Shown here: positions 41,956 through 50,822 of the stretch, piece by piece
Position numbering within the stretch: position 1 is the first letter of the stretch
How the letters are laid out: each line of letters starts with the position of its first letter
Origin: UBA1479 sp048263775
GTDB taxonomy: Bacteria; Pseudomonadota; Alphaproteobacteria; Rhodospirillales; Casp-alpha2
Assembly: GCA_048263775.1 (NCBI GenBank)
Contig: JBLXDU010000007.1
Span: 1 to 64,000 of the forward strand
Reading direction: 5' to 3'
Length of the DNA: 64,000 bases
Made by a program: the position numbers and the translations under genes
Notes under the pieces: generated by a model
The model's input: only the letters and a program-made list of their open reading frames with translations
Told to the model about the DNA's origin: nothing
Database searches by the model: none

Positions 41956-44619
41956 ATGGAACTCGTCTTCCTCGTCATTCTCATGATCACCATGGCCTAT
42001 GCGCTGGGTGTCGGATTTCCCGTCGCTTTTGCACTGCCGGGATCAGCCATCATCACCATTTCCCTGGCCGCCCTTTGTGGTTGGCTGTTTGCGGGCAATG
42101 TTGATGCCTACTTTGCTCAGGGCGGCGCCTGGCAATGGCTCAGCGCCGGGGTAACCAATTTCCGCGGCGTTTATTGGGAGGCCGAGCGCGATACCCTGAT
42201 CGCCATCCCGCTGTTCATCTTCATGGGCATCATGCTGCAGCGCTCGAAATTGGCCGAAGACCTGCTGGTCACCATGGCGCAGTTGTTCGGGCCGGTGCCG
42301 GGCGGCCTTGGCATTTCGGTGATTTTCGTCGGCGCCCTTCTGGCCGCGACGACGGGCATCGTCGGCGCCACCGTCGTCGCCATGGGCCTGATCTCGTTGC
42401 CGGCGATGATGCGCAACAAATACGCCAATTCGTTGTCGACCGGCACCATCGCGGCGTCGGGTACTCTGGGTCAGATCATCCCGCCGTCCATCGTGCTGAT
42501 CATCCTGGCGGACCAGCTTGCCAGCGCCGTCGATCAGGCATCGACCACTCGTAAGGAGCTGTTCAAGGAATCGACGGGCAATCTGCTGATGCCGTCAGGC
42601 TTCGACGTGACCTCGACCAGCGCCGGTGAAATGTTCCTGGGCGCCTTTGTGCCGGGCTTGGTTTTGGTCGGCCTGTACATGGGCTATGTCCTGGTTTTGG
42701 CCTTTTTCAAACCGAAAATGGCGCCTGCCGTGCATCGCGAAGGTGCTCTTGACCGCGCGTTCATGGTCAAGGTGTTCGTCACCCTGGTGCCGCCGCTGAC
42801 TCTGATCTTCCTGGTTCTTGGCTCCATCATCACCGGTGTCGCGACAGTCAATCAGGCCGGCGCCATCGGTGCGGCGGGGGCCCTGATCATGGGGGGATAT
42901 CGCCTGCGCGACGGCCATCGGAACGCCTATTACCCGGCGATCATCGCCCTGGTGTCCCTGGTCGCGCTCGCGGTTATCAGTACGTATTTCAAGATCAACA
43001 TCAAATCGATCGACAGCGACTTCGACAGGATCGGTCTGGTGCTCGGCCTGATCTTCACGGCGACGCTGATCTTTTCCATCGGCTGGAGCGGCTGGCGGGC
43101 ATTGAAGATCGAAGACACCCTGCAAGGCGTGATGGTTGAAACCGCCAAGACCACGGCCCTGGTGTTCATCATCCTGATTGGCGCTGCGATGCTGACGGCC
43201 GCGTTCCGTGCGTTCGGCGGCGAGGAACTGGTGCGTGAATTCCTGACCGGCATGCCCGGCGGCTTCTGGGCTCAGTTCACCATCGTCATGCTGGTCATCT
43301 TCATCATGGGGTTCTTCCTGGACTTCATCGAAATCGCTGTCGTGGTGGTGCCCATCGTGGCGCCGATTCTGCTGATGGACCCCTCGGCCAACATCACCGC
43401 CGTGTGGTTGGGGGTGATGATTGGTCTGAACATTCAAACCTCGTTCCTGACCCCGCCCTTCGGCTTCGCCCTGTTCTATCTGCGCGGTGTCGCCCCGCCC
43501 AGCGTGGCGACCATCCAGATGTACAAGGGCGTGGTGCCGTTCATCTGCCTGCAACTGGTCGCGCTTGTCATCGTCGGCCTGACGCCGCAGTTGGTGAACT
43601 ATCTGCCGCAGCGCGTGAGCCTGACGTCGGAAACGGCGCCGCCGCCGCGCAACCCGGCGCTGTCGTCCTGCGTCCAGGAACATCTGTTCAAGGTTTACGA
43701 CGCCAAGGGTGACGACCTGCGTGCGGCCATCGCCAAGGCCAGGACACTGGATTTGTCGTCGCTTCCCGGCGAACTTCGTGGCGACCTGAAGGGAAGTTTC
43801 GACAAGGCTGAAAAGACATTCGATCTGGTCGCCAAAATTCGGGCGACGCAAAAGATCATCGACGAGGCCACGCCGGGCTACCTGCCGTTGCATGTGGAGG
43901 TGCGTGAAACCCAGCGCCAGGCACGCCGCCTGAAGGAAGAGATCAAATACCTGCAGTCGACGATCCGCCAACTGCCCCGGAATGAACGGGGTGAGGCGCG
44001 GAAGAACAAGTTGGAGGCAAAGATCGAGGAACTTCGGGCGGAGATCAAAACCTACGATGCCAAGGTCCCCGACAACTGGCGGGCGGACCACGCGGCTTTC
44101 GCAAAGTTACAGAAGGCGGAGACGCTGGCCATCCGGCTGTATGAACGCAACGTGGACGGGGCCTACGAGCCGCTCCAGGAGGTCACCAAGGTGATCGCCG
44201 GGGCGGATGCCCTGGCGGCGCTTGGTAAGGAACTGGCGGGCCTGCCCGCCGCTGTCAGCGGCGCGGCCGATCCTGAGAAGGCCATGGACGCGGTCAATGA
44301 GGTCGAGAAGGTCATGCGCGAGGTGCCGGGCACCCGCGAGATTCAAAAGCCATTGGCGGATGCCCGTCGCGCCATGCGCGGCGACAAGCCCGATGTGGAG
44401 AAATCACTGAAGGCCCTGGCCGATGCCCAGGCGGCTTATGACGAGGATATGGCCTGGCGCAAGAAGGCGGCGGCGGAGCTCAGCGCGGGGCTTGCCGAAT
44501 ATGAACAGGCGATCCGCATGAACATCGGCCTGCGCTTGCAACCGAAATTGTCCAAGGAACAGGCCCTCGACGTCGCTGCCTGCATGGCCAACCCGCGTGA
44601 CCTGACGTTGCACTTCTAG
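41956..44619 (+). CDS. TRAP large permease (DctM) with long C-terminal coiled-coil tail
   Basis: 887 residues; DctM proteins are normally about 425-600. The permease part, residues 1 to about 555, has the expected helices and motifs: ALLAATTGIVGATVVAMGLI near 130, TIAASGTLGQIIPPSIVLII near 165, DFIEIAVVVVPIVAPILL near 455, and LNIQTSFLTPPFGFALFY near 493. From about 560 the chain is hydrophilic, mostly helical and strongly charged (QARRLKEEIKYLQSTIRQLP, ARKNKLEAKIEELRAEIKTY), with no membrane segment, so it should lie on one side of the membrane as a coiled coil. One continuous frame without a rare-codon boundary; the tail is not seen in typical family members I know. Confidence 0.9.
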   Translation: MELVFLVILMITMAYALGVGFPVAFALPGSAIITISLAALCGWLFAGNVDAYFAQGGAWQWLSAGVTNFRGVYWEAERDTLIAIPLFIFMGIMLQRSKLAEDLLVTMAQLFGPVPGGLGISVIFVGALLAATTGIVGATVVAMGLISLPAMMRNKYANSLSTGTIAASGTLGQIIPPSIVLIILADQLASAVDQASTTRKELFKESTGNLLMPSGFDVTSTSAGEMFLGAFVPGLVLVGLYMGYVLVLAFFKPKMAPAVHREGALDRAFMVKVFVTLVPPLTLIFLVLGSIITGVATVNQAGAIGAAGALIMGGYRLRDGHRNAYYPAIIALVSLVALAVISTYFKINIKSIDSDFDRIGLVLGLIFTATLIFSIGWSGWRALKIEDTLQGVMVETAKTTALVFIILIGAAMLTAAFRAFGGEELVREFLTGMPGGFWAQFTIVMLVIFIMGFFLDFIEIAVVVVPIVAPILLMDPSANITAVWLGVMIGLNIQTSFLTPPFGFALFYLRGVAPPSVATIQMYKGVVPFICLQLVALVIVGLTPQLVNYLPQRVSLTSETAPPPRNPALSSCVQEHLFKVYDAKGDDLRAAIAKARTLDLSSLPGELRGDLKGSFDKAEKTFDLVAKIRATQKIIDEATPGYLPLHVEVRETQRQARRLKEEIKYLQSTIRQLPRNERGEARKNKLEAKIEELRAEIKTYDAKVPDNWRADHAAFAKLQKAETLAIRLYERNVDGAYEPLQEVTKVIAGADALAALGKELAGLPAAVSGAADPEKAMDAVNEVEKVMREVPGTREIQKPLADARRAMRGDKPDVEKSLKALADAQAAYDEDMAWRKKAAAELSAGLAEYEQAIRMNIGLRLQPKLSKEQALDVAACMANPRDLTLHF

Positions 44620-44644
44620 ACCCGGCCGGAGGAGGCAGCCCATC

Positions 44645-45496
44645 ATGCCGCCGGTCCTGAAGGCAACATTTTGGATGCTGGGGACGTTGACGTCCCTGGC
44701 GCTCATGGCCATCGCGGGACGCGAACTGTCGGCTGAACTGTCGACCCTGCAGATCCTGTTCTTCCGCAGCGCCATCGGTTTGGTGATCATCCTGGCTGTG
44801 ATCTGGCGGGCAGGGCGGCATCACCTGGCGACCCTTCAGCCGGGCCTGCAGATCCTGCGCAACGTCGCCCATTACATTGGACAATTCGGTTGGTTCTACG
44901 GCATTTCGTTATTGCCGCTGGCCCAGGTGTTCGCCCTTGAGTTCACCATGCCGGTCTGGGCGACGCTGCTGGCCCCGCTGCTGCTGAAGGAACAGATCAC
45001 ACCCAGGCGGGCCCTGGTCGTGGCCATCGGCTTCGCCGGTATTTTGATCGTCGTGCGGCCAGGTCTGGTGACGATCAGCCCGGCCGCCCTGGCCGTGTTG
45101 ATGGCGGCTGTCGGATATGCTTTCGCCTATACCCTGACCAAGAAGCTGACGCGTACGGATACGGCGCTCGCCATCGTGTTCTACATGTGTCTGGTGCAGT
45201 TGCCGCTCGGTCTGATCCCGTCACTGTTCGATTGGGTCAACCCGTCGGCCGCCATGTGGCCCTGGATCATGGCAGTCAGCATTACCGGGCTCAGCGCCCA
45301 TTACTGCCTTGCCCGCGCCTTCGCGGAAGCCGATGCGATCGTTGTCGTGCCCATGGAATTCCTGCGCCTGCCGCTGATCGCTGTTGCCGGGTTGCTGTTT
45401 TATGGGGAGCCCCTGGACCCCTGGGTCCTGGGTGGCGCCGCCGTGATCTTTGCGGGAAATTTCCTCAACATTCTGGGCGAACGCAAGCGCGTCTAG
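44645..45496 (+). CDS. DMT family transporter (EamA)
   Basis: 283 residues, ten hydrophobic helices in two EamA repeats (repeat one about 5-140, repeat two about 150-280). Typical stretches are ELSTLQILFFRSAIGLVIIL, LPLAQVFALEFTMPVWATLL and FGEPLDPWVLGGA-like YGEPLDPWVLGGAAVIFAG. The family exports or exchanges amino acids, nucleobases and other metabolites. It starts 26 bases after the tailed TRAP permease, with GGAGG upstream, so it is probably part of that operon. Confidence 0.9.
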   Translation: MPPVLKATFWMLGTLTSLALMAIAGRELSAELSTLQILFFRSAIGLVIILAVIWRAGRHHLATLQPGLQILRNVAHYIGQFGWFYGISLLPLAQVFALEFTMPVWATLLAPLLLKEQITPRRALVVAIGFAGILIVVRPGLVTISPAALAVLMAAVGYAFAYTLTKKLTRTDTALAIVFYMCLVQLPLGLIPSLFDWVNPSAAMWPWIMAVSITGLSAHYCLARAFAEADAIVVVPMEFLRLPLIAVAGLLFYGEPLDPWVLGGAAVIFAGNFLNILGERKRV

Positions 45497-45692
45497 TGGC
45501 GCGCGTGCTATGCGTCTGCCGCCCCCGCGATGTTCGCGGTACCGGTAATTCCGGCATTATTTGCAAATTATTCTTATTCCAGTGACTGGGATCACATCCC
45601 GAGGCATTGGCTTTGCTCAATATAGGGAAGAGTCACTGACCTATGTCGTTTGTACGGCTATGCTTGGGGGCAGGCAATAGAGCGAAGGTAAT

Positions 45693-45914
45693 ATGATGGA
45701 TACCCGTTTCGTCGTTCGTGGTCCGCATTCTCAGGAAAAAATAAAAGCATATCAGCGCCTTAAAGGTGCAGGCCGAGATTTGGCCGAAGCCCTCGCCGAA
45801 CAGCGGGAGCAGATGAAGCACCTTCAGGGGAATCTGAATTCCTTGGATGAGGCCCTCGACCGGGTAACCGATTCGATGGCGCGGGCGGCATCGGCTGGAG
45901 GTGATGAGGAATAA
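45693..45914 (+). CDS. Small coiled-coil hypothetical protein
   Basis: 73 residues, soluble and mainly helical (KAYQRLKGAGRDLAEALAEQ, REQMKHLQGNLNSLDEALDR), with heptad-like spacing of leucines. I do not recognise a family. GAAGG lies five bases ahead of the ATG. It stands alone, 197 bases after the DMT gene and convergent with the pirin gene. Short length leaves some doubt, but start signal and amphipathic pattern favour a real gene. Confidence 0.55.
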   Translation: MMDTRFVVRGPHSQEKIKAYQRLKGAGRDLAEALAEQREQMKHLQGNLNSLDEALDRVTDSMARAASAGGDEE

Positions 45915-45990
45915 TCGTTGCACGGGCCGCGCACGTTGCCGGACATGCAGCGTCGGACACTAGGGTTAGGCCCGCCGTCGGACTGGGGTG

Positions 45991-46929
45991 CTACTCGGGT
46001 AGGGGAATGAACTCTGTCTCGCCCGGTACCTTGGCGAACCGGCCGTTCTTCCAATCGTCCTTGGCCTGTTCGATACGGTCCGATGAATGGGACACAAAAT
46101 TCCAGAACATGAAACGGGGCTGATTCGGCCGCGCGCCGGGCATGGTGTCGAGCGGTGCGCCGCCCAGAGCCATGACCTTTGCTGCCGTTTGCCCGGTAAT
46201 GACCACATCCGGGCCTTCGCGGAAGATCACGGTCTGTCCGGCCTGGAAGGTCTGGCCGTCGATCACCACTTGGCCCTCGGCGACATGGGCTGCGCGCTCC
46301 GCATGGTCGGGTGGCAGGGTGAAGGCCGACCCGGCGGCAAGGCGCAGATCGGCGTAAAAGATGGGTGAGAAGAATTCCACCGGCGACGTTCGCCCGGCCA
46401 TGGTGCCGGCGATCAGTGCGATCTCCGCGCCACCCTCCCGCCAGCGGGGCAGGGAGTCCGCCGGGTAATGAACGAAAGACGGGGCCGTTTCTTCATCCGC
46501 GATGGGCAGAGCCACCCAGGCTTGCAGGCCGAACAGCGGGCCGCCTGCCGCCCGCTCGTCGCCCGGGGTGCGTTCTGAATGGACGATGCCGCGCCCGGCG
46601 GTCATCCAGTTGATCTCGCCGGGCCGGATCGCCTGATCGAAGCCCAGACTGTCCTTGTGCCCGATCACGCCGTCGTACAGATAGGTGATGGTGGCGAGCC
46701 CGATGTGCGGATGCGGGCGCACGTCGATGCCCTGCCCCGGCTTGAACATCGCCGGACCCATCTGATCCAGGAACACGAAGGGGCCGATGCTGCGCCGCTG
46801 GGACGACGGCAGCGACCGGCGCACGATCAGCCCGCCGATATCGTGTTTCTTGGGCGTGACGACCAGGGCGATCACACCGCCGTCCGGCGCGCCCTTGCAC
46901 TGCGGATCGTCGGCGGGCTGCCAGCTCAT
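45991..46929 (-). CDS. Pirin family protein
   Basis: 312 residues, bicupin. The metal site is visible in the N cupin as VRPHPHIGLATITYLYDG (two His) and AGRGIVHSERTPG (His and Glu) near residues 72-120. The C domain follows from about 190 with FTLPPDHAERAAHVAEGQVV. Some pirins oxidise quercetin; many have no known substrate. The gene is 13 bases after the AOR stop on the same strand, so it may share its transcript. Confidence 0.93.
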   Translation of the reverse strand: MSWQPADDPQCKGAPDGGVIALVVTPKKHDIGGLIVRRSLPSSQRRSIGPFVFLDQMGPAMFKPGQGIDVRPHPHIGLATITYLYDGVIGHKDSLGFDQAIRPGEINWMTAGRGIVHSERTPGDERAAGGPLFGLQAWVALPIADEETAPSFVHYPADSLPRWREGGAEIALIAGTMAGRTSPVEFFSPIFYADLRLAAGSAFTLPPDHAERAAHVAEGQVVIDGQTFQAGQTVIFREGPDVVITGQTAAKVMALGGAPLDTMPGARPNQPRFMFWNFVSHSSDRIEQAKDDWKNGRFAKVPGETEFIPLPE

Positions 46930-46942
46930 GTCTCACCCGCCT

Positions 46943-48655
46943 CTATTCGGCAAGCCAGCGGTCGCGAATGCGGTTTACTTCGGCGAAATGATGGCGCGCC
47001 ATCTTCATGGTCGGGGCCAGGGGCTCCTGATAGAAGAAGTCGGGCAGTTCGTCATCCTCGCTGGTAAATCCGGCGGCCTTGTTGAACTTTTCTTCAAGAA
47101 CCAGGGTTTCCTTGCCCAGGCGGTCGAAGAACTCGGTCTCGAAGGTCGTGCCGACGGCATCGTTGAGGGCAGTGACGATCAAGTCCGGATTGACGTTGGT
47201 GACGGACCGCCCGAACACACAGATACCAAGGGAATCGACAGCGGCACATTTGGCCTGAATTTTCAGGCTTTCCAGGGCCAGTTCCTCGGTCGACTTGCCG
47301 GCGCATTCAAATGTCGGCAGGTTGCCGGTCGTGTGGTCCGCACCCTGGGCCGTCAGCATCATGGAGATACCCGTGACCTCGATCACGCGAGGGTCATAGG
47401 CGCTGAGCGCCTGCTTCTTGATAACCGGCAGGCGCTTGATGCCGTAATGTTCGCCGACCCGGGCCGTGCCTTGGGCCAGGATCCGGCCCCGTTCGTTGCC
47501 TTCGCGGATGTCGGCCAGGGCCTCCATCATGAAGTTTTCATCGCCATATTCCCCGTACCCTGCGTCCATCAAGGCACCAAGGAGCGCCCCTGTCTCGATG
47601 GTGTCGATGGCCAGGTCGTTGGCGACCGCGTTGAGGCGGGCCACCTGGTCCGGATGCGTCAGCCCGCAGTTGGTGCCGAGTAGGCCGATGGTCTCGTACT
47701 CCAGGGGGGCGACCAGTTCGTTGCCGTTTTCATCAGCATAGACGTTGGAGCATTTGATCATGCAGCCGGGCATGCAGGCATGGGTGGTTTCGCCGCCGCG
47801 TTCCAGGTTCTGTTCGCGGATGTAGTCGCCGCCCATCTTCAGGCGTTCCTTGGCCGTGTCGACCAACTGCCCGGACGAGAAATTGCGCACCGGCAGGCCA
47901 CCCAGGTGGTTGATCACGTCGGCGACCAGAGCCGTGCCGCGGGCACCCAGGTTCTGGGTCGCCGGATCGTCCTTGATCATGCCGCCGTAGGTTTTGATCG
48001 ACTGCATTAACTTCTTGCGTTCGTGGAAGTCGGGCATCTTGTGCTTGTCGCAGACGATGGCTTTGACCTTTTTCGAGCCCATGACCGCACCCACGCCGCC
48101 GCGCGCGGAAATGCGCGTCGGGCGGCCTTCGGGGTCGGTGAACACGATGCCGGAAATCAGGCCGCCGTATTCGCCGACCGGGCTGCAGATGCCCAAGCTG
48201 ACTTTGTCACCGTATTTTTCAAACAGCATGCCGGCGGTTTCGAAAACGCCTTTGCCCAGATAGGGGGTTGCGTCCTCGAAGGTGATGTCGCCTTCCAGGG
48301 GGATGCGGATGACGACCCAGTCGTCGGATTGGTTTTCCAGGGTGATCCCGGCGATGCCGATCTGGCCCATGGCGAAGGCCATGGTGCCGCCGCCGTTGGA
48401 TTCCTTAACTCCGCCGGTCAGCGGGCTTTTGCAGCCGACACTGATGCGGTTTGCGTTGGAGAAGTTGGTGCCTGCGAACGGGCCGGCAGAAAAGATCAGG
48501 GGGTTTTCAGGCCCCAGAGGATCGATGTTTGCCAGGTCGCGGTCGACCAAGGTTTTGGCGATCAGATAGCGTCCGGCGCGGGCAAGGGCTTCGCCGGAAA
48601 GCTCCTCGCTTTTGATGTCGCGGGTGGCAAGGTCGATGGTCAGGTACTTTCGCAT
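46943..48655 (-). CDS. Aldehyde ferredoxin oxidoreductase family protein
   Basis: 570 residues. The family uses a tungsten or molybdenum pyranopterin and a 4Fe-4S cluster to oxidise aldehydes or reduce acids. N domain: SPLTGGVKESNGGGTMAFAM near 75 and ARGGVGAVMGSKKVKAIV near 180. Cluster cysteines are probably those in THACMPGCMIKCSN (C-x3-C-x3-C) near 285 plus the Cys in DSLGICVFGRS near 485. The ATG at 48655 starts directly with the family N terminus. No separate ferredoxin or cofactor genes lie nearby; a pirin gene follows. Confidence 0.92.
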   Translation of the reverse strand: MRKYLTIDLATRDIKSEELSGEALARAGRYLIAKTLVDRDLANIDPLGPENPLIFSAGPFAGTNFSNANRISVGCKSPLTGGVKESNGGGTMAFAMGQIGIAGITLENQSDDWVVIRIPLEGDITFEDATPYLGKGVFETAGMLFEKYGDKVSLGICSPVGEYGGLISGIVFTDPEGRPTRISARGGVGAVMGSKKVKAIVCDKHKMPDFHERKKLMQSIKTYGGMIKDDPATQNLGARGTALVADVINHLGGLPVRNFSSGQLVDTAKERLKMGGDYIREQNLERGGETTHACMPGCMIKCSNVYADENGNELVAPLEYETIGLLGTNCGLTHPDQVARLNAVANDLAIDTIETGALLGALMDAGYGEYGDENFMMEALADIREGNERGRILAQGTARVGEHYGIKRLPVIKKQALSAYDPRVIEVTGISMMLTAQGADHTTGNLPTFECAGKSTEELALESLKIQAKCAAVDSLGICVFGRSVTNVNPDLIVTALNDAVGTTFETEFFDRLGKETLVLEEKFNKAAGFTSEDDELPDFFYQEPLAPTMKMARHHFAEVNRIRDRWLAE

Positions 48656-48810
48656 TGTTCGTCTGATCCCCAAGTCATGGTTTGGTCGTCGGCTCATCAT
48701 CCATCAGATATCGGCGCCGGTGCCGATGGGAAAGAGGACGATGAAGCGATGAACTTATCTTAAAATGGGGGAAGGCCCGGGGAAATACCAGGATTTCGCG
48801 GTCCTGCCGC

Positions 48811-50787
48811 TTAGGCCCCGCCATCAGCATAGCCGAACCCCTTGATGAACGGCCGCAGGCGCGGCAAATAGGGCGCCATGTGAATTTCGAAAGTGCGCCA
48901 ACGGCTGGCGGGCATTGCCCCCCCGTCTTCGCCGGCAAGCGGCGCCAGAATCCCGTCGTCCCAGGAAACGTCCAGGAATTCCAAAAGCTTCCGGGCGGTC
49001 TGTTCATGTCCGACAATCAGGTCTTCATGACGGACTTCATGGATGCTCAGCGCCAGGGTCTCGTGCTGCGTTTGCCACAGGGCCATGACTTGTTCGTAGA
49101 AGCCGACGGTGTCGTCCAGACGAGTGAAATGGACCGTGCCGTCGTTCATTGCAAAAGGATGCGTGAAGCAGTCCAGGCAGACGTCGCAGGGATGGCGTTG
49201 CGCCAGAATGAATTTGGCGTTCGGAAACAGGCGATGGATCAGGCCCGCGTCCAGGATATTGAGCGGCAGCGTGTCGATCAGTAAGGTGCCCGGCGCGCGC
49301 GTAACGGCGCGGTCGACGGCCTGGAAATAAATTTCCCGCAATGCCGTAATATCCGTATCGGCGATATCGAACAGATTGGCCGGAAAATCGTCTCCGCGCG
49401 CTAGAAGATGGCTGCGGACCACAGACATGGCAGCCTGTTCCTTCAGCACCTGAATTCCCGGATGAGCGTCCATCATCTGCTCCAGGAGGGCCTCGCCCGA
49501 TCGGGGAAATCCGACCAGGAACGCGGGCGTTCCGTCGTCCCCCAGGGCGGTGTAACCGGCAGGCTGGGCCGCCGGGCCATCGTAGGCCCGTTTCAGGCGC
49601 TCCAGGTATTCTGCCGAGCGGGCGCGGAACATGGCCACGGCCTGCGCATCGCGGGCGAGGAAGGCGTTGCCCAATTCAAAATTCTCGACCGCGTCGCCGG
49701 GGCGGTCCATGCGCTCATAAAGCATGCCCATTTCAAAGCGAATCTCTCCCAGGGCGGGAGACGCATCCCGCGTCGCCGGATCAAGCCCGTTCAGGCGGGC
49801 CAGGGCCTTGCCAGGATCGCCCGCCCGCTGCTCCAGGCGAGCTGCCACAAGGTTGAGCGCCGGATCGCCCGGATGGCGGTCCAGCGCCGGGGAAATCGCC
49901 GCCCAGGCCTCGTCCATCCGCCCCATGATTTCCAGCAGACGGCCCATATCGGCCTGTCTGACCGGGGAGTCCGGATCGGCGTCTGCGGCCTTGCCGAAAT
50001 GGTCGAGGGCCCCGTCGGCATCGCCCAAGGCGAGCAAAGCCGCCGCCCTCAGGCGCAGTGTCTCAGGATCGCCGGGCTGCTTCGACAACAGCCGGTCGTA
50101 ATAATCGACCGCGGTCTGAAAATCTCCCATCTGCGCCATAAGGTCGGCATAGAATCCCAGCACTTCGGGGTCGTCCTGGGTCAGCGTCAAGGCGCCTTCA
50201 AGAATCTTGCGGGTCTGTGGGTAGCGCTTGCTGAAGTAGTGGGCGCGGGCCAGGAGGACGCGGGCCTCAAGGTCATTAGGTGCGCGGTCAACCACGCGTT
50301 GCAGGGTCGCCGCCGCCTGATCGAAATTTTCCAGATTGAAGTGGCACTGCCCCAGATTGAACAGTGCGTTCAGATTGCCCGGATCAAGGTCGACGGCCTG
50401 TTTATAATGTTTTGCCGCAAGGGGAATTTGGCGGTCGTCACGATAGGCGTTACCCAGGTTGTAATGGATGTTCGCGGCGTTCGGGGCGATGTCCAAGGCC
50501 TTGCGGAAGTGCCGGATCGCGGCATTGACCCGGCCTGACTGGCGCAGCGCGCAGCCGAGCAGGTCATGGGCCTCGGCCGAGCCGGGGGCAAGATCGGTCA
50601 GTTTCTTCAAGTTGTCCGCCGCTGCATCCGCCTTGTCCTGGCGAAGTTGTGTCAGGGACAGGAGATGCAGGACATTTGGATTGTTCGGCAAAGCCAGCGC
50701 CAGCGCCGTCAGGCCCGCCTCGGCGCCGGGGAAATCACCTGATTGATACATCTGGGCGGCGGCCTGGAATTGCTGTTCTGCGTCCAT
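48811..50787 (-). CDS. TPR-repeat protein with C-terminal sulfotransferase domain
   Basis: 658 residues. Roughly the first 380 residues are tandem TPR repeats (about ten), giving a scaffold. The C-terminal part (about 410-650) is sulfotransferase-like. The 5'-PAPS loop reads FLVGFPRSGEALLEQMM, with E-A where family members usually have T-T; the later segment FILAQRHPCDVCLDCF has D where the 3'-phosphate serine normally sits. The fold is clear but activity may be altered. The gene lies 35 bases after another TPR gene, possibly one operon. Confidence 0.88.
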   Translation of the reverse strand: MDAEQQFQAAAQMYQSGDFPGAEAGLTALALALPNNPNVLHLLSLTQLRQDKADAAADNLKKLTDLAPGSAEAHDLLGCALRQSGRVNAAIRHFRKALDIAPNAANIHYNLGNAYRDDRQIPLAAKHYKQAVDLDPGNLNALFNLGQCHFNLENFDQAAATLQRVVDRAPNDLEARVLLARAHYFSKRYPQTRKILEGALTLTQDDPEVLGFYADLMAQMGDFQTAVDYYDRLLSKQPGDPETLRLRAAALLALGDADGALDHFGKAADADPDSPVRQADMGRLLEIMGRMDEAWAAISPALDRHPGDPALNLVAARLEQRAGDPGKALARLNGLDPATRDASPALGEIRFEMGMLYERMDRPGDAVENFELGNAFLARDAQAVAMFRARSAEYLERLKRAYDGPAAQPAGYTALGDDGTPAFLVGFPRSGEALLEQMMDAHPGIQVLKEQAAMSVVRSHLLARGDDFPANLFDIADTDITALREIYFQAVDRAVTRAPGTLLIDTLPLNILDAGLIHRLFPNAKFILAQRHPCDVCLDCFTHPFAMNDGTVHFTRLDDTVGFYEQVMALWQTQHETLALSIHEVRHEDLIVGHEQTARKLLEFLDVSWDDGILAPLAGEDGGAMPASRWRTFEIHMAPYLPRLRPFIKGFGYADGGA

Positions 50788-50822
50788 GTTCCGGTCTGTA
50801 AACGGTGGGTCGGTCGCGGGAA

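Noticed and set aside
42595..44091. Long minus-strand open frame of about 498 codons
   Set aside because: It mirrors the TRAP permease gene, is rich in His/Gln/Asp/Arg from GC-rich antisense, and has no family motif.
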